5,921 nt of DNA, taken from Rhodospirillales bacterium. Lineage in GTDB: Bacteria > Pseudomonadota > Alphaproteobacteria > JAREAF01. The notes beneath the pieces are model-generated. The model was not told where the DNA came from. It ran no database searches and was given only the letters and a program-made list of their open reading frames with translations. Location of the stretch: positions 1-5,921 of the forward strand of contig JAREAF010000210.1 of assembly GCA_029240475.1 (NCBI GenBank). Reading direction: 5' to 3'. Position numbers and translations under genes: made by a program. This document shows positions 1 through 5,501 of the stretch, one piece after another (position 1 is the stretch's first letter; every line of letters starts with the position of its first letter).

Positions 1-15
1 ACGCTCTTCCGATCT
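1..15 (+). other. Residual Illumina sequencing adapter
   Basis: ACGCTCTTCCGATCT is identical, base for base, to the last 15 nt of the common Illumina TruSeq/universal adapter. It lies exactly at the window edge, and family-like coding sequence begins immediately after it. I read it as untrimmed adapter at a contig end, not genomic DNA. Any annotation that translates through it (for example an N-terminal extension of the ATPase fragment) would be wrong. Confidence 0.95.
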
Positions 16-16
16 C

Positions 17-109
17 ATGTCCGCCGGGCGCATCGTCGGCGACCTGCCGATCGCCGAGGCGACGGTCGAGCGGATCGGGCTCATGATGACCGGGGCGGAG
101 GCGGCGTGA
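17..109 (+). CDS. ABC transporter ATP-binding protein, C-terminal fragment
   Basis: Only the last 30 residues are present, starting MSAGRIVGD and ending GLMMTGAEAA before TGA at 107-109. The pattern 'M-x2-GRIVG-x-L...EAT-x3-IG-x-LM-x-G' is the usual C-terminus of the duplicated ATPases of sugar/nucleoside importers (RbsA/MglA/NupO-like), in which the ATP-hydrolysing domains energise import at the inner membrane. The ATG at 17 is therefore an internal methionine, not the start; the Walker and signature motifs lie outside. The base at 16 probably belongs to the preceding codon. The gene is broken by the end of the assembly (adapter at 1-15), not by mutation. Its stop overlaps the GTG of the next permease by 4 nt (GTGA), which supports translational coupling within one operon. 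The family assignment rests on a short tail plus the neighbours. Confidence 0.8.
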   Translation: MSAGRIVGDLPIAEATVERIGLMMTGAEAA

Positions 110-1221
110 TCCGGCTCCGGCTCGAGCGGCGCGAGACGGCGCCGGCCTGGCTCAAGCTTGCGCTCGCCGTCGGCGCCATCCTCCTCACGCTCCTCATCTG
201 CAGCGGGCTCATCCTGCTCGCGGGCGCGCCGGTTTTCGAAGCCTATGGCCGCCTGTTCCTGACGCCCTTCTCCAGCCGCTTCGACACGGTCGAGACCGCG
301 GTCAAGGCAGCGCCGCTGATCCTGACCGGCCTCGCCGTCGCCGTCGCCTTCCGCGCGAAGTTCTGGAACATCGGCGCGGAGGGCCAGCTGCTCGCCGGAG
401 CCATGGCCGCCGCCTTCATCGGCGGGCGCGCGAGCCTGCCCGACGCGGCGCTGGAGCCGCTGATGATCCTCTCAGGCGCGGCGGCGGGCGCGGCCTGGGC
501 GCTGCTCCCGGCATTCCTGCGCACCCGCTACAAGGTGGACGACGTCGTCACCACGCTGCTGCTCAATTTCGTGATGTTCTACGGGATGACGGCGCTGCTC
601 GACGGGCCATGGAAGGACCCGCTCTCCGGCTATCCCGATTCGCCCGACATCCGCATCGAGGCGGAATTCCCGGTGCTGCTGCGCGCAACGCGGCTGCATC
701 TCGGCATCGTGATCGCCCTCGCCGCGGCGCTGGTCGTGTGGTTCGTCATGAACCGGACCGTGCTCGGCTTCTCCATCAAGGCGGTCGGCGAGAATCCGCG
801 CGCCGCCGCCTATGCCGGCATTCCCATCGCGCGCGTGATCTTGACGACGGCGGCGATCTCCGGCGCGCTCGCGGGCCTTGCCGGCGTGGGCGAGGTCGGC
901 GGCGTGCATTTCCAGGTCATGGCGGGGCTCTCGCCCGGCTACGGCTATACCGGCATCGTGATCGCGATGCTGGCCGCCCTGAGCCCGCTCGGCGTGGTGC
1001 CGGCGGCCGTGTTCTTCGCCGTGGTGATCACCGGCGCGGAAGGCATGAGCCGCGCGACCGGCGTGCCGGTCTATCTCGCCGACGTGATCCAGGGCGTGGC
1101 CCTCATCTGCATGCTGGCGGCCCTGCTCTTCACCCACTACCGCATCCGCGCGGTAGGCCGGCCGGCGGCTCCGGCGATCGGCGCCGCCCCGGCGCCGCAT
1201 CGGCGGGTGGCGGAAGGATAG
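106..1221 (+). CDS. ABC transporter permease, nucleoside/BmpA type (subunit 1)
   Basis: This 371-residue polytopic inner-membrane protein is one half of the translocation pore of a BPD_transp_2 family importer, matching the longer YufP/NupP-like permease. A short cytoplasmic N-terminus is followed by a first membrane segment at about 16-41. The conserved 'FWNIGAEGQ' lies at 86-94, hydrophobic segments follow at about 116-137, 145-165 and 198-215, the 'AVGENPRAAAYAGI' cytoplasmic loop (probable ATPase contact) is at 226-239, and further hydrophobic stretches lie at 243-262, 281-310 and 325-345. An Ala/Pro-rich tail ends it. The GTG start is preceded by GGAGG at 97-101 (4-nt spacer) and overlaps the ATPase stop. 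The next permease begins 8 nt after its TAG. The family transports nucleosides, bases or sugars; the downstream deaminase favours a nucleobase or nucleoside, which is inference. Confidence 0.93.
   Translation: MIRLRLERRETAPAWLKLALAVGAILLTLLICSGLILLAGAPVFEAYGRLFLTPFSSRFDTVETAVKAAPLILTGLAVAVAFRAKFWNIGAEGQLLAGAMAAAFIGGRASLPDAALEPLMILSGAAAGAAWALLPAFLRTRYKVDDVVTTLLLNFVMFYGMTALLDGPWKDPLSGYPDSPDIRIEAEFPVLLRATRLHLGIVIALAAALVVWFVMNRTVLGFSIKAVGENPRAAAYAGIPIARVILTTAAISGALAGLAGVGEVGGVHFQVMAGLSPGYGYTGIVIAMLAALSPLGVVPAAVFFAVVITGAEGMSRATGVPVYLADVIQGVALICMLAALLFTHYRIRAVGRPAAPAIGAAPAPHRRVAEG
782..806 (+). repeat. Conserved permease-loop repeat, copy 1
   Basis: This 25-nt stretch encodes the 'VGENPRAA' loop of permease 1 and matches 1765-1789 in permease 2 at 24 of 25 bases (the difference is C at 789 versus G at 1772). 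It is in the same reading phase in both genes. The likely cause is homology between the two permeases with strong selection on this cytoplasmic loop and shared codon bias, not a mobile repeat. Confidence 0.7.
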
Positions 1222-1229
1222 AGCGCCCG

Positions 1230-2174
1230 ATGGACGAGTTTCTGGCGCAGATCTTCCAGGTCGGCTTCTTCGCCGCGCTGATCCGCATCGCGACGCCGCT
1301 GATCCTCGCCACCATCGGCGAGCTCTATGCCGAGCGCTCGGGCGTGCTCAATCTCGGCATCGAGGGCACGATGCTGCTGGGCGCGATGGCGGGATTCAGC
1401 GTCGGCTATTTCAGCGGCAGCCTGTGGCTCGGCGTCGCCGCGGCGATGCTGGCCGGCATGGTCATGGGCCTGATCATGGGGCTCACCACCGTGACGCTGG
1501 GCCTCTCGCAGCACGTGTCGGGCATCGGGGTGACGCTGCTCGCGACCGGGCTCGCCTTCTTCTTCTACCGGCTGATCTTCGGCCAGCCCTCCGTGCCGCC
1601 GAGCGTCAAGCCGTTCCAGCCCGTGCCGCTCCCGCTGCTTTCGGATATCCCCGTCATCGGCCCGGTGCTGTTCAACCAGTTCGCACTGAGCTACCTGGCG
1701 CTGCTGCTGGTGCCCTTGACCGCCTTCCTGCTCTATCGCACGCCATGGGGCCTCGCGCTGCGCACGGTCGGGGAGAATCCGCGCGCCGCGGACGCCGGCG
1801 GCGTGAATGTCGCGACGATGCGCTATCAGGCGCTGGTGATCTCCGGCGCGCTGATGGGGGCGGCGGGCGCGTTCCTCTCGATGGCGCAGTTCAACGCCTT
1901 CACCTTCGGCGTCGTGTCCGGCCGCGGCTGGGTCTGCATCGCGCTGGTGGTGTTCGGGATGTGGAGCCCATGGAAGAGCGCGCTCGGCGCCTTGCTCTTC
2001 GGCTTCATCGACGCTTTGCAGCTGCGCCTCCAGGCGGGCGGCGCGTTCCACCTGCCCTATCAGGTGTTCCTGATGATGCCGTTCGTGCTGACGATCGTGG
2101 CGATGGCGATGGTCTCGCGCAATGCGCGCGCCCCCGCGGCGCTGCTCGTTCCATTTCGAAAGGAGGAGCGGTGA
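1230..2174 (+). CDS. ABC transporter permease, nucleoside/BmpA type (subunit 2)
   Basis: This 314-residue polytopic membrane protein is the partner permease (YufQ/NupQ-like, BPD_transp_2), which pairs with subunit 1 to form the channel. Visible features are the family signature 'ERSGVLNLGIEGTMLLGA' at 35-52, membrane segments at about 12-30, 48-62, 66-88, 98-117 and 150-169, the 'VGENPRAADAGGV' loop at 180-192, and hydrophobic segments at 200-218, 234-265 and 277-296. Length is normal for the family. ATG at 1230 is chosen because the protein then begins like family members, with AAGGA at 1214-1218 upstream; the open frame extends further upstream only as out-of-frame translation of permease 1. 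Its TGA overlaps the codA ATG by one base, so transporter and deaminase are almost certainly co-transcribed. The substrate is inferred from that link. Confidence 0.94.
   Translation: MDEFLAQIFQVGFFAALIRIATPLILATIGELYAERSGVLNLGIEGTMLLGAMAGFSVGYFSGSLWLGVAAAMLAGMVMGLIMGLTTVTLGLSQHVSGIGVTLLATGLAFFFYRLIFGQPSVPPSVKPFQPVPLPLLSDIPVIGPVLFNQFALSYLALLLVPLTAFLLYRTPWGLALRTVGENPRAADAGGVNVATMRYQALVISGALMGAAGAFLSMAQFNAFTFGVVSGRGWVCIALVVFGMWSPWKSALGALLFGFIDALQLRLQAGGAFHLPYQVFLMMPFVLTIVAMAMVSRNARAPAALLVPFRKEER
1765..1789 (+). repeat. Conserved permease-loop repeat, copy 2
   Basis: Second copy of the 25-nt segment at 782-806, with one mismatch, encoding the 'VGENPRAA' loop of permease 2. It reflects permease paralogy. 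Confidence 0.7.
2161..2166 (+). promoter_or_regulatory. Strong Shine-Dalgarno of codA
   Basis: AGGAGG lies 7 nt before ATG at 2174, inside the last codons of permease 2. It decides the codA start: GTG at 2171 is an in-frame alternative, but its spacer would be only 4 nt and the ATG gives the family-like N-terminus 'MLDLLIRNA'. Confidence 0.85.
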
Positions 2175-3454
2175 TGCTCGACCTCCTGATCCGCAACGCC
2201 GCCCTGCCCGACGGGCGCACCGGCATGGACATCGCCATACAGGGCGGGCGCATCGTCGAGGTGCGGCCGCAGATCGGCGCGCAGACGCGCGAGGTGATCG
2301 ACGCCGGCGGCCTGCTCGTCACGCCGCCCTTCGTCGACAGCCACTTCCACATGGACTCGGCGCTCAGCCTCGGGCAGCCGCGGCTGAACGAGAGCGGCAC
2401 GCTTCTCGAAGGCATCCAGATCTGGGGCGAGCTGAAGCCCGACCTCACGGCCGAGGCGATCAAGGCGCGGGCGCTCGCCTATTGCCGCTGGGCGATCGCG
2501 CGCGGCACGCTCGCCATCCGCAGCCATGTCGATGTCTGCGACGATCGGCTGCTGGCGGTCGAGGCGCTCCTCGAGGTCAAGCGCGAGATGCGGCCCTGGC
2601 TCGACATCCAGCTCGTCGCCTTCCCGCAGGACGGGTTCCTGCGCTATCCCAAGGCGCGCGAGAATCTGATCCGCGCGCTCGATCTGGGCGTCGACGTGGT
2701 CGGCGGCATCCCGCATTTCGAGCGGACCATGGCCGAGGGCGCGGCCTCGATCGCCGCGCTCTGCGAGATCGCGGCCGAGCGCGGCCTGCTCGTCGACATG
2801 CATTGCGACGAGACCGACGATCCGCTCTCGCGCCACATCGAGAGCCTCGCCTCAGAGACGCAGCGGCATCGGCTGCAGGGCCGCGTGACCGGCTCGCACC
2901 TCACCTCAATGCATTCCATGGACAATTACTACGTCTCCAAGCTCCTGCCGCTGATGCGCGAGGCGGGCGTCAGCGCGGTCGCAAACCCGCTCATCAACAT
3001 CACGCTGCAGGGCCGCCACGACAGCTATCCCAAGCGGCGCGGCATGACGCGGGTGAAGGAGCTGATGGCGGCCGGCATCAACACGGCCTTCGGCCATGAC
3101 TGCGTGATGGACCCGTGGTACGGGCTCGGCAGCGGCGACCTCTTGGAGGCCGCGCATATGGGCCTGCATGTCGGGCAGATGACGGGCCTCGCCGAGATGC
3201 GCGCCTGCTTTGCCGCGGTGACGGCGAACGGCGCGCAAGCGCTGCATCTCGACGGCTACGGGCTGGAGCCCGGCTGCCATGCCGATCTCGTGCTCCTGCA
3301 GGCGCGCGATCCGATCGAGGCGATCCGCTTGCGCGCGGCGCGCCTGAAAGTGATCCGGCGCGGCGAAGTGATCGCCGAGAGCGCGCCGCATGCCACGGAG
3401 GTGCGCCTGGGCGGCGCCGTCACGCGTGAGGATTTCTTCTGGCCGAAGCCTTAA
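2174..3454 (+). CDS. codA: Cytosine deaminase (CodA-type amidohydrolase)
   Basis: This 426-residue protein is nearly the length of E. coli CodA (about 427) and aligns with it, as I recall that sequence, at a constant offset of four residues. Such enzymes deaminate cytosine to uracil and ammonia in the cytoplasm using one divalent metal. Visible metal and catalytic residues are H57 and H59 in 'PPFVDSHFHMD', Q152 in 'QLVAFPQDG', H210 and E213 in 'DMHCDETDD', H242 in 'GSHLTSMHS', and D309 in 'FGHDCVMDPWY'; they correspond to E. coli H61, H63, Q156, H214, E217, H246 and D313. All are present, so the enzyme should be active. Two specificity positions differ: E. coli D314 is C310 and F316 is M312. 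The true substrate could therefore be cytosine, isoguanine or a related base. It is the last gene of the transporter operon (1-nt overlap with permease 2). Its TAA overlaps the convergent cupin stop. Confidence 0.92.
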   Translation: MLDLLIRNAALPDGRTGMDIAIQGGRIVEVRPQIGAQTREVIDAGGLLVTPPFVDSHFHMDSALSLGQPRLNESGTLLEGIQIWGELKPDLTAEAIKARALAYCRWAIARGTLAIRSHVDVCDDRLLAVEALLEVKREMRPWLDIQLVAFPQDGFLRYPKARENLIRALDLGVDVVGGIPHFERTMAEGAASIAALCEIAAERGLLVDMHCDETDDPLSRHIESLASETQRHRLQGRVTGSHLTSMHSMDNYYVSKLLPLMREAGVSAVANPLINITLQGRHDSYPKRRGMTRVKELMAAGINTAFGHDCVMDPWYGLGSGDLLEAAHMGLHVGQMTGLAEMRACFAAVTANGAQALHLDGYGLEPGCHADLVLLQARDPIEAIRLRAARLKVIRRGEVIAESAPHATEVRLGGAVTREDFFWPKP

Positions 3455-3810
3455 TCCTTCGAGCCTGCCGGCTTCCGCCACTCGAAAACGGCGATGAGGC
3501 AGCCGGTCTCGGTCCAGGAATTGTGGCGCGTGCCGGCTTCGTAGCTGACGAAATCGCCGCGCCGGAAGACGCGCCCGTCGCTGTCGGTCAGCTCGCCCTC
3601 GAGGATCAGGAATTCCTCCATGCCCGGATGCTCGTGCGGGAGGGTGACGGCGCCGGCTTGCATGCGCATGAGGTAGCAGCCCTGCCCGGTCTCGCGATCG
3701 TAGCTTATCGGCAGCCAGCTCATCTCCGGCTGCACCGGGCCTTCGAGATCATAGGGGAGAAAATCGTCGGCGGTGTTGCGCACCAGCCGGCCCGGCACAT
3801 TGCTGCTCAT
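3451..3810 (-). CDS. Small single-domain cupin protein (ChrR-like cupin)
   Basis: This 119-residue cytoplasmic protein has one cupin barrel and no signal peptide. Motif 1 is 'PHEHPGMEEFLILEGEL' (58-74) with likely metal ligands H59, H61 and E65; motif 2 is 'RRGDFVSYEAGTRHNSWT' (83-100) with ligand H96. The complete H/H/E/H set suggests it binds metal. It resembles the ChrR-type cupin domain, but the N-terminal zinc-binding anti-sigma domain of ChrR is absent, so an anti-sigma role is not supported; a small dioxygenase, isomerase or sensor is equally possible. I do not assign a reaction. The gene converges on codA and shares 4 nt with it (TTAA, stops on both strands). It lies 62 nt downstream of the cell-wall hydrolase on the same strand and may be co-transcribed with it. 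No clear Shine-Dalgarno precedes its ATG. Confidence 0.88.
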   Translation of the reverse strand: MSSNVPGRLVRNTADDFLPYDLEGPVQPEMSWLPISYDRETGQGCYLMRMQAGAVTLPHEHPGMEEFLILEGELTDSDGRVFRRGDFVSYEAGTRHNSWTETGCLIAVFEWRKPAGSKD

Positions 3811-3872
3811 GGCGGCACGGCATAGCGGAGCGCAGGCGCGGATCGCAAGCGCGCTTCGGGTTTAGTCTGCGC

Positions 3873-4397
3873 TCAGCGGTAATAGACATGCGCGCCGATG
3901 GTGGCGAGGCGGCGCAGCTGAGTGCGCCAGGCGGGCGAGACGCTGGTGGTGTGGAAATAGAGCGCGCCGTTGGTGGGGTCGGGCGCGCCATGGATCATCT
4001 CGCGCGCGATCGTGGCCGCGCGGATCCAGGCGTTGACGTCCTTGGGCTCGTCCCCGCGCCCGTCGCACCACCAGGAGAACTGGCAGTCACGCCCATTCGT
4101 GCCGCCCTGATGCACCACTTCGCAGACCGTGTTCGGGAATTTCGGGCTCTTGACTCGGTTGAGCACCACCGCCGCGACCGCGCGTTGGCCCTGCTCGCTC
4201 TCGCCGCGCGCCTCGAAATAGATGGTCTTCGCCAGGCATTCGAGCTCGACCTGGTCCTTCGGCTGCGCGGTGATGGTCACGTCCGGCTCGGGCTCGACAT
4301 AGGCGGCGACCGCCGGCTCCGGCGGCGGCGGGCTCGCGCATCCGGCCAGGAGCGCGGCGAGTGCGAACGCGAATCGGGCTGCAGACCTTGCGTGCAT
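3873..4397 (-). CDS. Cell-wall hydrolase lipoprotein (SleB/Hydrolase_2 family)
   Basis: This 174-residue exported protein probably cleaves peptidoglycan glycan strands, as expected for the SleB-like Hydrolase_2 family. The N-terminus is a lipoprotein signal: basic 'HARSAAR', a hydrophobic core, then lipobox LLAGC with the lipidated Cys at 20. Residue +2 is Ala, not Asp, so outer-membrane sorting is likely. A Pro-rich linker (about 23-38) leads to the catalytic domain from about 51: 'CLAKTIYFEARGE' (54-66, E62 the presumed catalytic acid), 'AVAAVVLNRVKSPKFPNTVCEVV' region (73-95), 'CQFSWWCDG' (105-113), and 'GALYFHTTSVSPAW' near the end. Four domain cysteines (54, 92, 105, 111) could form periplasmic disulfides. 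It is divergent from mscL across 150 nt and may be read together with the cupin. The Shine-Dalgarno is weak. Whether it acts in growth or lysis is not visible. Confidence 0.92.
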   Translation of the reverse strand: MHARSAARFAFALAALLAGCASPPPPEPAVAAYVEPEPDVTITAQPKDQVELECLAKTIYFEARGESEQGQRAVAAVVLNRVKSPKFPNTVCEVVHQGGTNGRDCQFSWWCDGRGDEPKDVNAWIRAATIAREMIHGAPDPTNGALYFHTTSVSPAWRTQLRRLATIGAHVYYR

Positions 4398-4429
4398 GAC
4401 CGAAGCCTAATCCAGGCAGCACCCACCAA

Positions 4430-4441
4430 CGCGTTAACGCG
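4430..4441. repeat. Perfect 12-bp palindrome CGCGTTAACGCG
   Basis: CGCGTTAACGCG reads the same on both strands; flanking bases (A at 4429, C at 4442) break the symmetry. It lies 33 nt upstream of the hydrolase start and 106 nt upstream of mscL, a suitable place for a dimeric regulator, mainly for the hydrolase. Self-complementary GC-rich strings also arise by chance, so an operator role is only a suggestion. Confidence 0.6.
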
Positions 4442-4536
4442 CGGGCGCGTTGCCCTCGCGAAAATGGGGATCGTGCTCGACCGAAATTCCGAACAAAATC
4501 GAGGCGAATACGGCGCGAGCGGCCGTGCTCGAAATT

Positions 4537-4541
4537 GGAGG
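4537..4541 (+). promoter_or_regulatory. Shine-Dalgarno of mscL
   Basis: GGAGG sits 6 nt before ATG at 4548. It fixes the start of mscL within an open frame that continues far upstream as antisense to the hydrolase; the protein from this ATG begins exactly as MscL proteins do. Confidence 0.85.
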
Positions 4542-4547
4542 CTCACA

Positions 4548-4970
4548 ATGTTCAAGGAATTCAAGCAGTTCATCATGCGCGGCAACGTCATCGACCTGGC
4601 GGTCGGAGTGATCATCGGCGCCGCCTTCGGCCGGGTCGTCGCATCGCTGGTCGAGGACATCATCATGCCGCCGATCGGGGTCGCGCTGGGCGGCGTCAAC
4701 TTCTCCGACCTGTTCATCACGCTTTCGGGCGGCGAGTACCAGTCGCTGGCCCAGGCGAAGGAGGCCGGAGCCGCAACGATCAATTACGGGCTCTTCATCA
4801 CCACCGTCATCCAGTTCCTGATCGTCGCCTTCGCGGTGTTCATCCTGGTGCAGCAGGTGAACCGCCTGTTCCGCCGCGCCGAGGCGAAGGGCGAGGCGGC
4901 GCCGCAGCCGACGCAGGAGGTGAAGCTGCTCTCGGAAATCCGCGACCTCCTGGCCGCGCGCCGGCCCTGA
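4548..4970 (+). CDS. mscL: Large-conductance mechanosensitive channel MscL
   Basis: This 140-residue inner-membrane protein (E. coli MscL is 136) forms a homopentameric pore that opens under membrane tension to release solutes in hypo-osmotic shock. The N-terminal amphipathic helix 'MFKEFKQFIMRGN' (1-13) is followed by TM1 at about 15-43 carrying 'DLAVGVIIGAAFGRVVASLV'. A periplasmic loop (about 44-78) and TM2 (about 80-103, beginning 'NYGLFITTVIQFLIVAF') follow. A charged, Pro-containing linker leads to the C-terminal helix 'EVKLLSEIRDLLAARR' (124-139) that makes the cytoplasmic bundle. All expected parts are present, so it should be functional. The gene appears monocistronic: its own Shine-Dalgarno, divergent from the hydrolase, and followed 7 nt after its stop by a strong hairpin. 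Confidence 0.97.
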   Translation: MFKEFKQFIMRGNVIDLAVGVIIGAAFGRVVASLVEDIIMPPIGVALGGVNFSDLFITLSGGEYQSLAQAKEAGAATINYGLFITTVIQFLIVAFAVFILVQQVNRLFRRAEAKGEAAPQPTQEVKLLSEIRDLLAARRP

Positions 4971-4977
4971 ACAGAAA

Positions 4978-5005
4978 GCGCCCTCTCCGTTGCCGGAGAG
5001 GGCGC
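4978..5005. terminator. Bidirectional hairpin terminator between mscL and PRC-barrel gene
   Basis: A perfect 12-bp GC-rich stem (4978-4989 with 4994-5005) closes a 4-nt loop. It lies between two convergent genes, 7 nt after the mscL stop and 25 nt after the PRC-barrel gene's stop. Read on the minus strand, the loop is GCAA (a GNRA tetraloop) and the stem is followed by TTTCTGT, a short T-rich tract, so termination looks better in that direction. On the plus strand no T-run follows, so mscL termination is likely but less certain. Confidence 0.85.
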
Positions 5006-5030
5006 ATCCGAGTTCTATGAGGCCGGGAAC

Positions 5031-5447
5031 TTAGATCACGCCGCTCCGGCCATAGCCGCGGCCGCGCGTGTTGTCCTCTGCCCAGTATTCGGAGAAGCCG
5101 TAATAGTCATAGACCTTCTGGCCCAAAGCCTCGTTGCCGAGGTCGGGCGGATTGTCGGCATCAAAGCCTGGCGCGTTCTCGAGCCGATCCTTGTCGATCT
5201 CGACCACAAACGCTTCCCAATCCTTGTTGTAGTCCAGCGCCCGCCAGGGGAGCGGGAACAGCTTGTCGCCCATGCCCAGGAATCCGCCGAAGCCGAGCAC
5301 GGCATAGCGGACCTGGCCGGACAGCTTGTCGATCATGATGTCCTCGACGCTGCCCAGCTTCTCGCCTTGCGCGTTGCAGACTGGGGTGCCCTGCACCATG
5401 CTCGCGGAGATCACCCGCCCGCTCGCGCTCTCGCCGAGTTTCGCCAT
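5031..5447 (-). CDS. PRC-barrel domain protein
   Basis: This 138-residue soluble protein has one PRC-barrel (about residues 13-88). The typical run is 'GTPVCNAQGEKLGSVEDIMID' region (20-40), 'GQVRYAVLGFGGFLGMGDKLFPLPW' region (44-68) and 'FVVEIDKDRLENAPGF' (80-95). PRC-barrels are small adaptor or interaction domains, found in photosynthetic reaction-centre H subunits, in RimM and in many stand-alone alphaproteobacterial proteins of unknown role. The C-terminal tail is acidic then Tyr/Gly/Arg-rich (about 108-138) and probably flexible. No signal peptide or membrane segment is seen. A strong AAGGAGG (5454-5460) supports the ATG and suggests good expression. It lies 92 nt downstream of pssA on the same strand. 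The specific function is unknown. Confidence 0.92.
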   Translation of the reverse strand: MAKLGESASGRVISASMVQGTPVCNAQGEKLGSVEDIMIDKLSGQVRYAVLGFGGFLGMGDKLFPLPWRALDYNKDWEAFVVEIDKDRLENAPGFDADNPPDLGNEALGQKVYDYYGFSEYWAEDNTRGRGYGRSGVI

Positions 5448-5453
5448 CGGTTG

Positions 5454-5460
5454 CCTCCTT
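5454..5460 (-). promoter_or_regulatory. Strong Shine-Dalgarno of the PRC-barrel gene
   Basis: Read on the minus strand, AAGGAGG lies 6 nt before the ATG (5447-5445). It is a near-perfect anti-16S match and the best ribosome binding site on the minus strand of this window. Confidence 0.85.
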
Positions 5461-5468
5461 ACCAGTGC

Positions 5469-5492
5469 GTTGGGATTGCCTGGGAATCCAAC
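5469..5492. repeat. Inverted repeat just upstream of the PRC-barrel Shine-Dalgarno
   Basis: GTTGGGATT (5469-5477) can pair with AATCCAAC (5485-5492): eight base pairs, one bulged G, 7-nt loop. It ends 8 nt before the ribosome binding site on the minus strand, so it could be a leader hairpin or part of a termination region for pssA. No T-run follows. Confidence 0.45.
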
Positions 5493-5501
5493 ATCGGCGA
5501 G

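Larger units (their letters stand above)
4398..4547. promoter_or_regulatory. Divergent intergenic region, hydrolase / mscL
   Basis: This 150-nt region should hold promoters for both the minus-strand hydrolase and plus-strand mscL. It contains a perfect 12-bp palindrome (4430-4441) and a locally A-richer part at about 4480-4510. I could not name convincing -35/-10 boxes in either direction, so exact promoters are not called. Confidence 0.5.

Noticed and set aside
472..1200. Long minus-strand open frame (242 codons) opposite permease 1, and similar ones opposite permease 2 and codA
   Set aside because: Their translations are rich in His/Arg/Gly/Asp with no family-like motifs, as expected for antisense frames of high-GC genes; the plus-strand genes are clearly recognisable.
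609..1229. N-terminal extension of permease 2 within permease 1
   Set aside because: The stretch is an out-of-frame reading of permease 1 and is Arg-rich low-complexity; the true protein starts at ATG 1230 with a family-like N-terminus.
1424..2173. Large N-terminal extension of the deaminase (a 676-codon fusion)
   Set aside because: The extra residues are a frame-shifted reading of permease 2; AGGAGG and ATG at 2174 give a normal CodA length.
3445..3475. Possible hairpin GAAGCC...GGCTTC over the codA/cupin junction as terminator
   Set aside because: Only six pairs around a 19-nt loop and no T-run on either strand; chance is likely in such GC-rich DNA.
3836..3854. Short GCGCG/CGCGC inverted repeat between cupin and hydrolase
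   Set aside because: Five GC pairs with a 9-nt loop and no T tract; not distinguishable from background at this base composition.
3888..4547. Extension of MscL across the hydrolase gene (360 codons)
   Set aside because: The extra part is antisense to a clear lipoprotein hydrolase; MscL begins at 4548 after a good Shine-Dalgarno.
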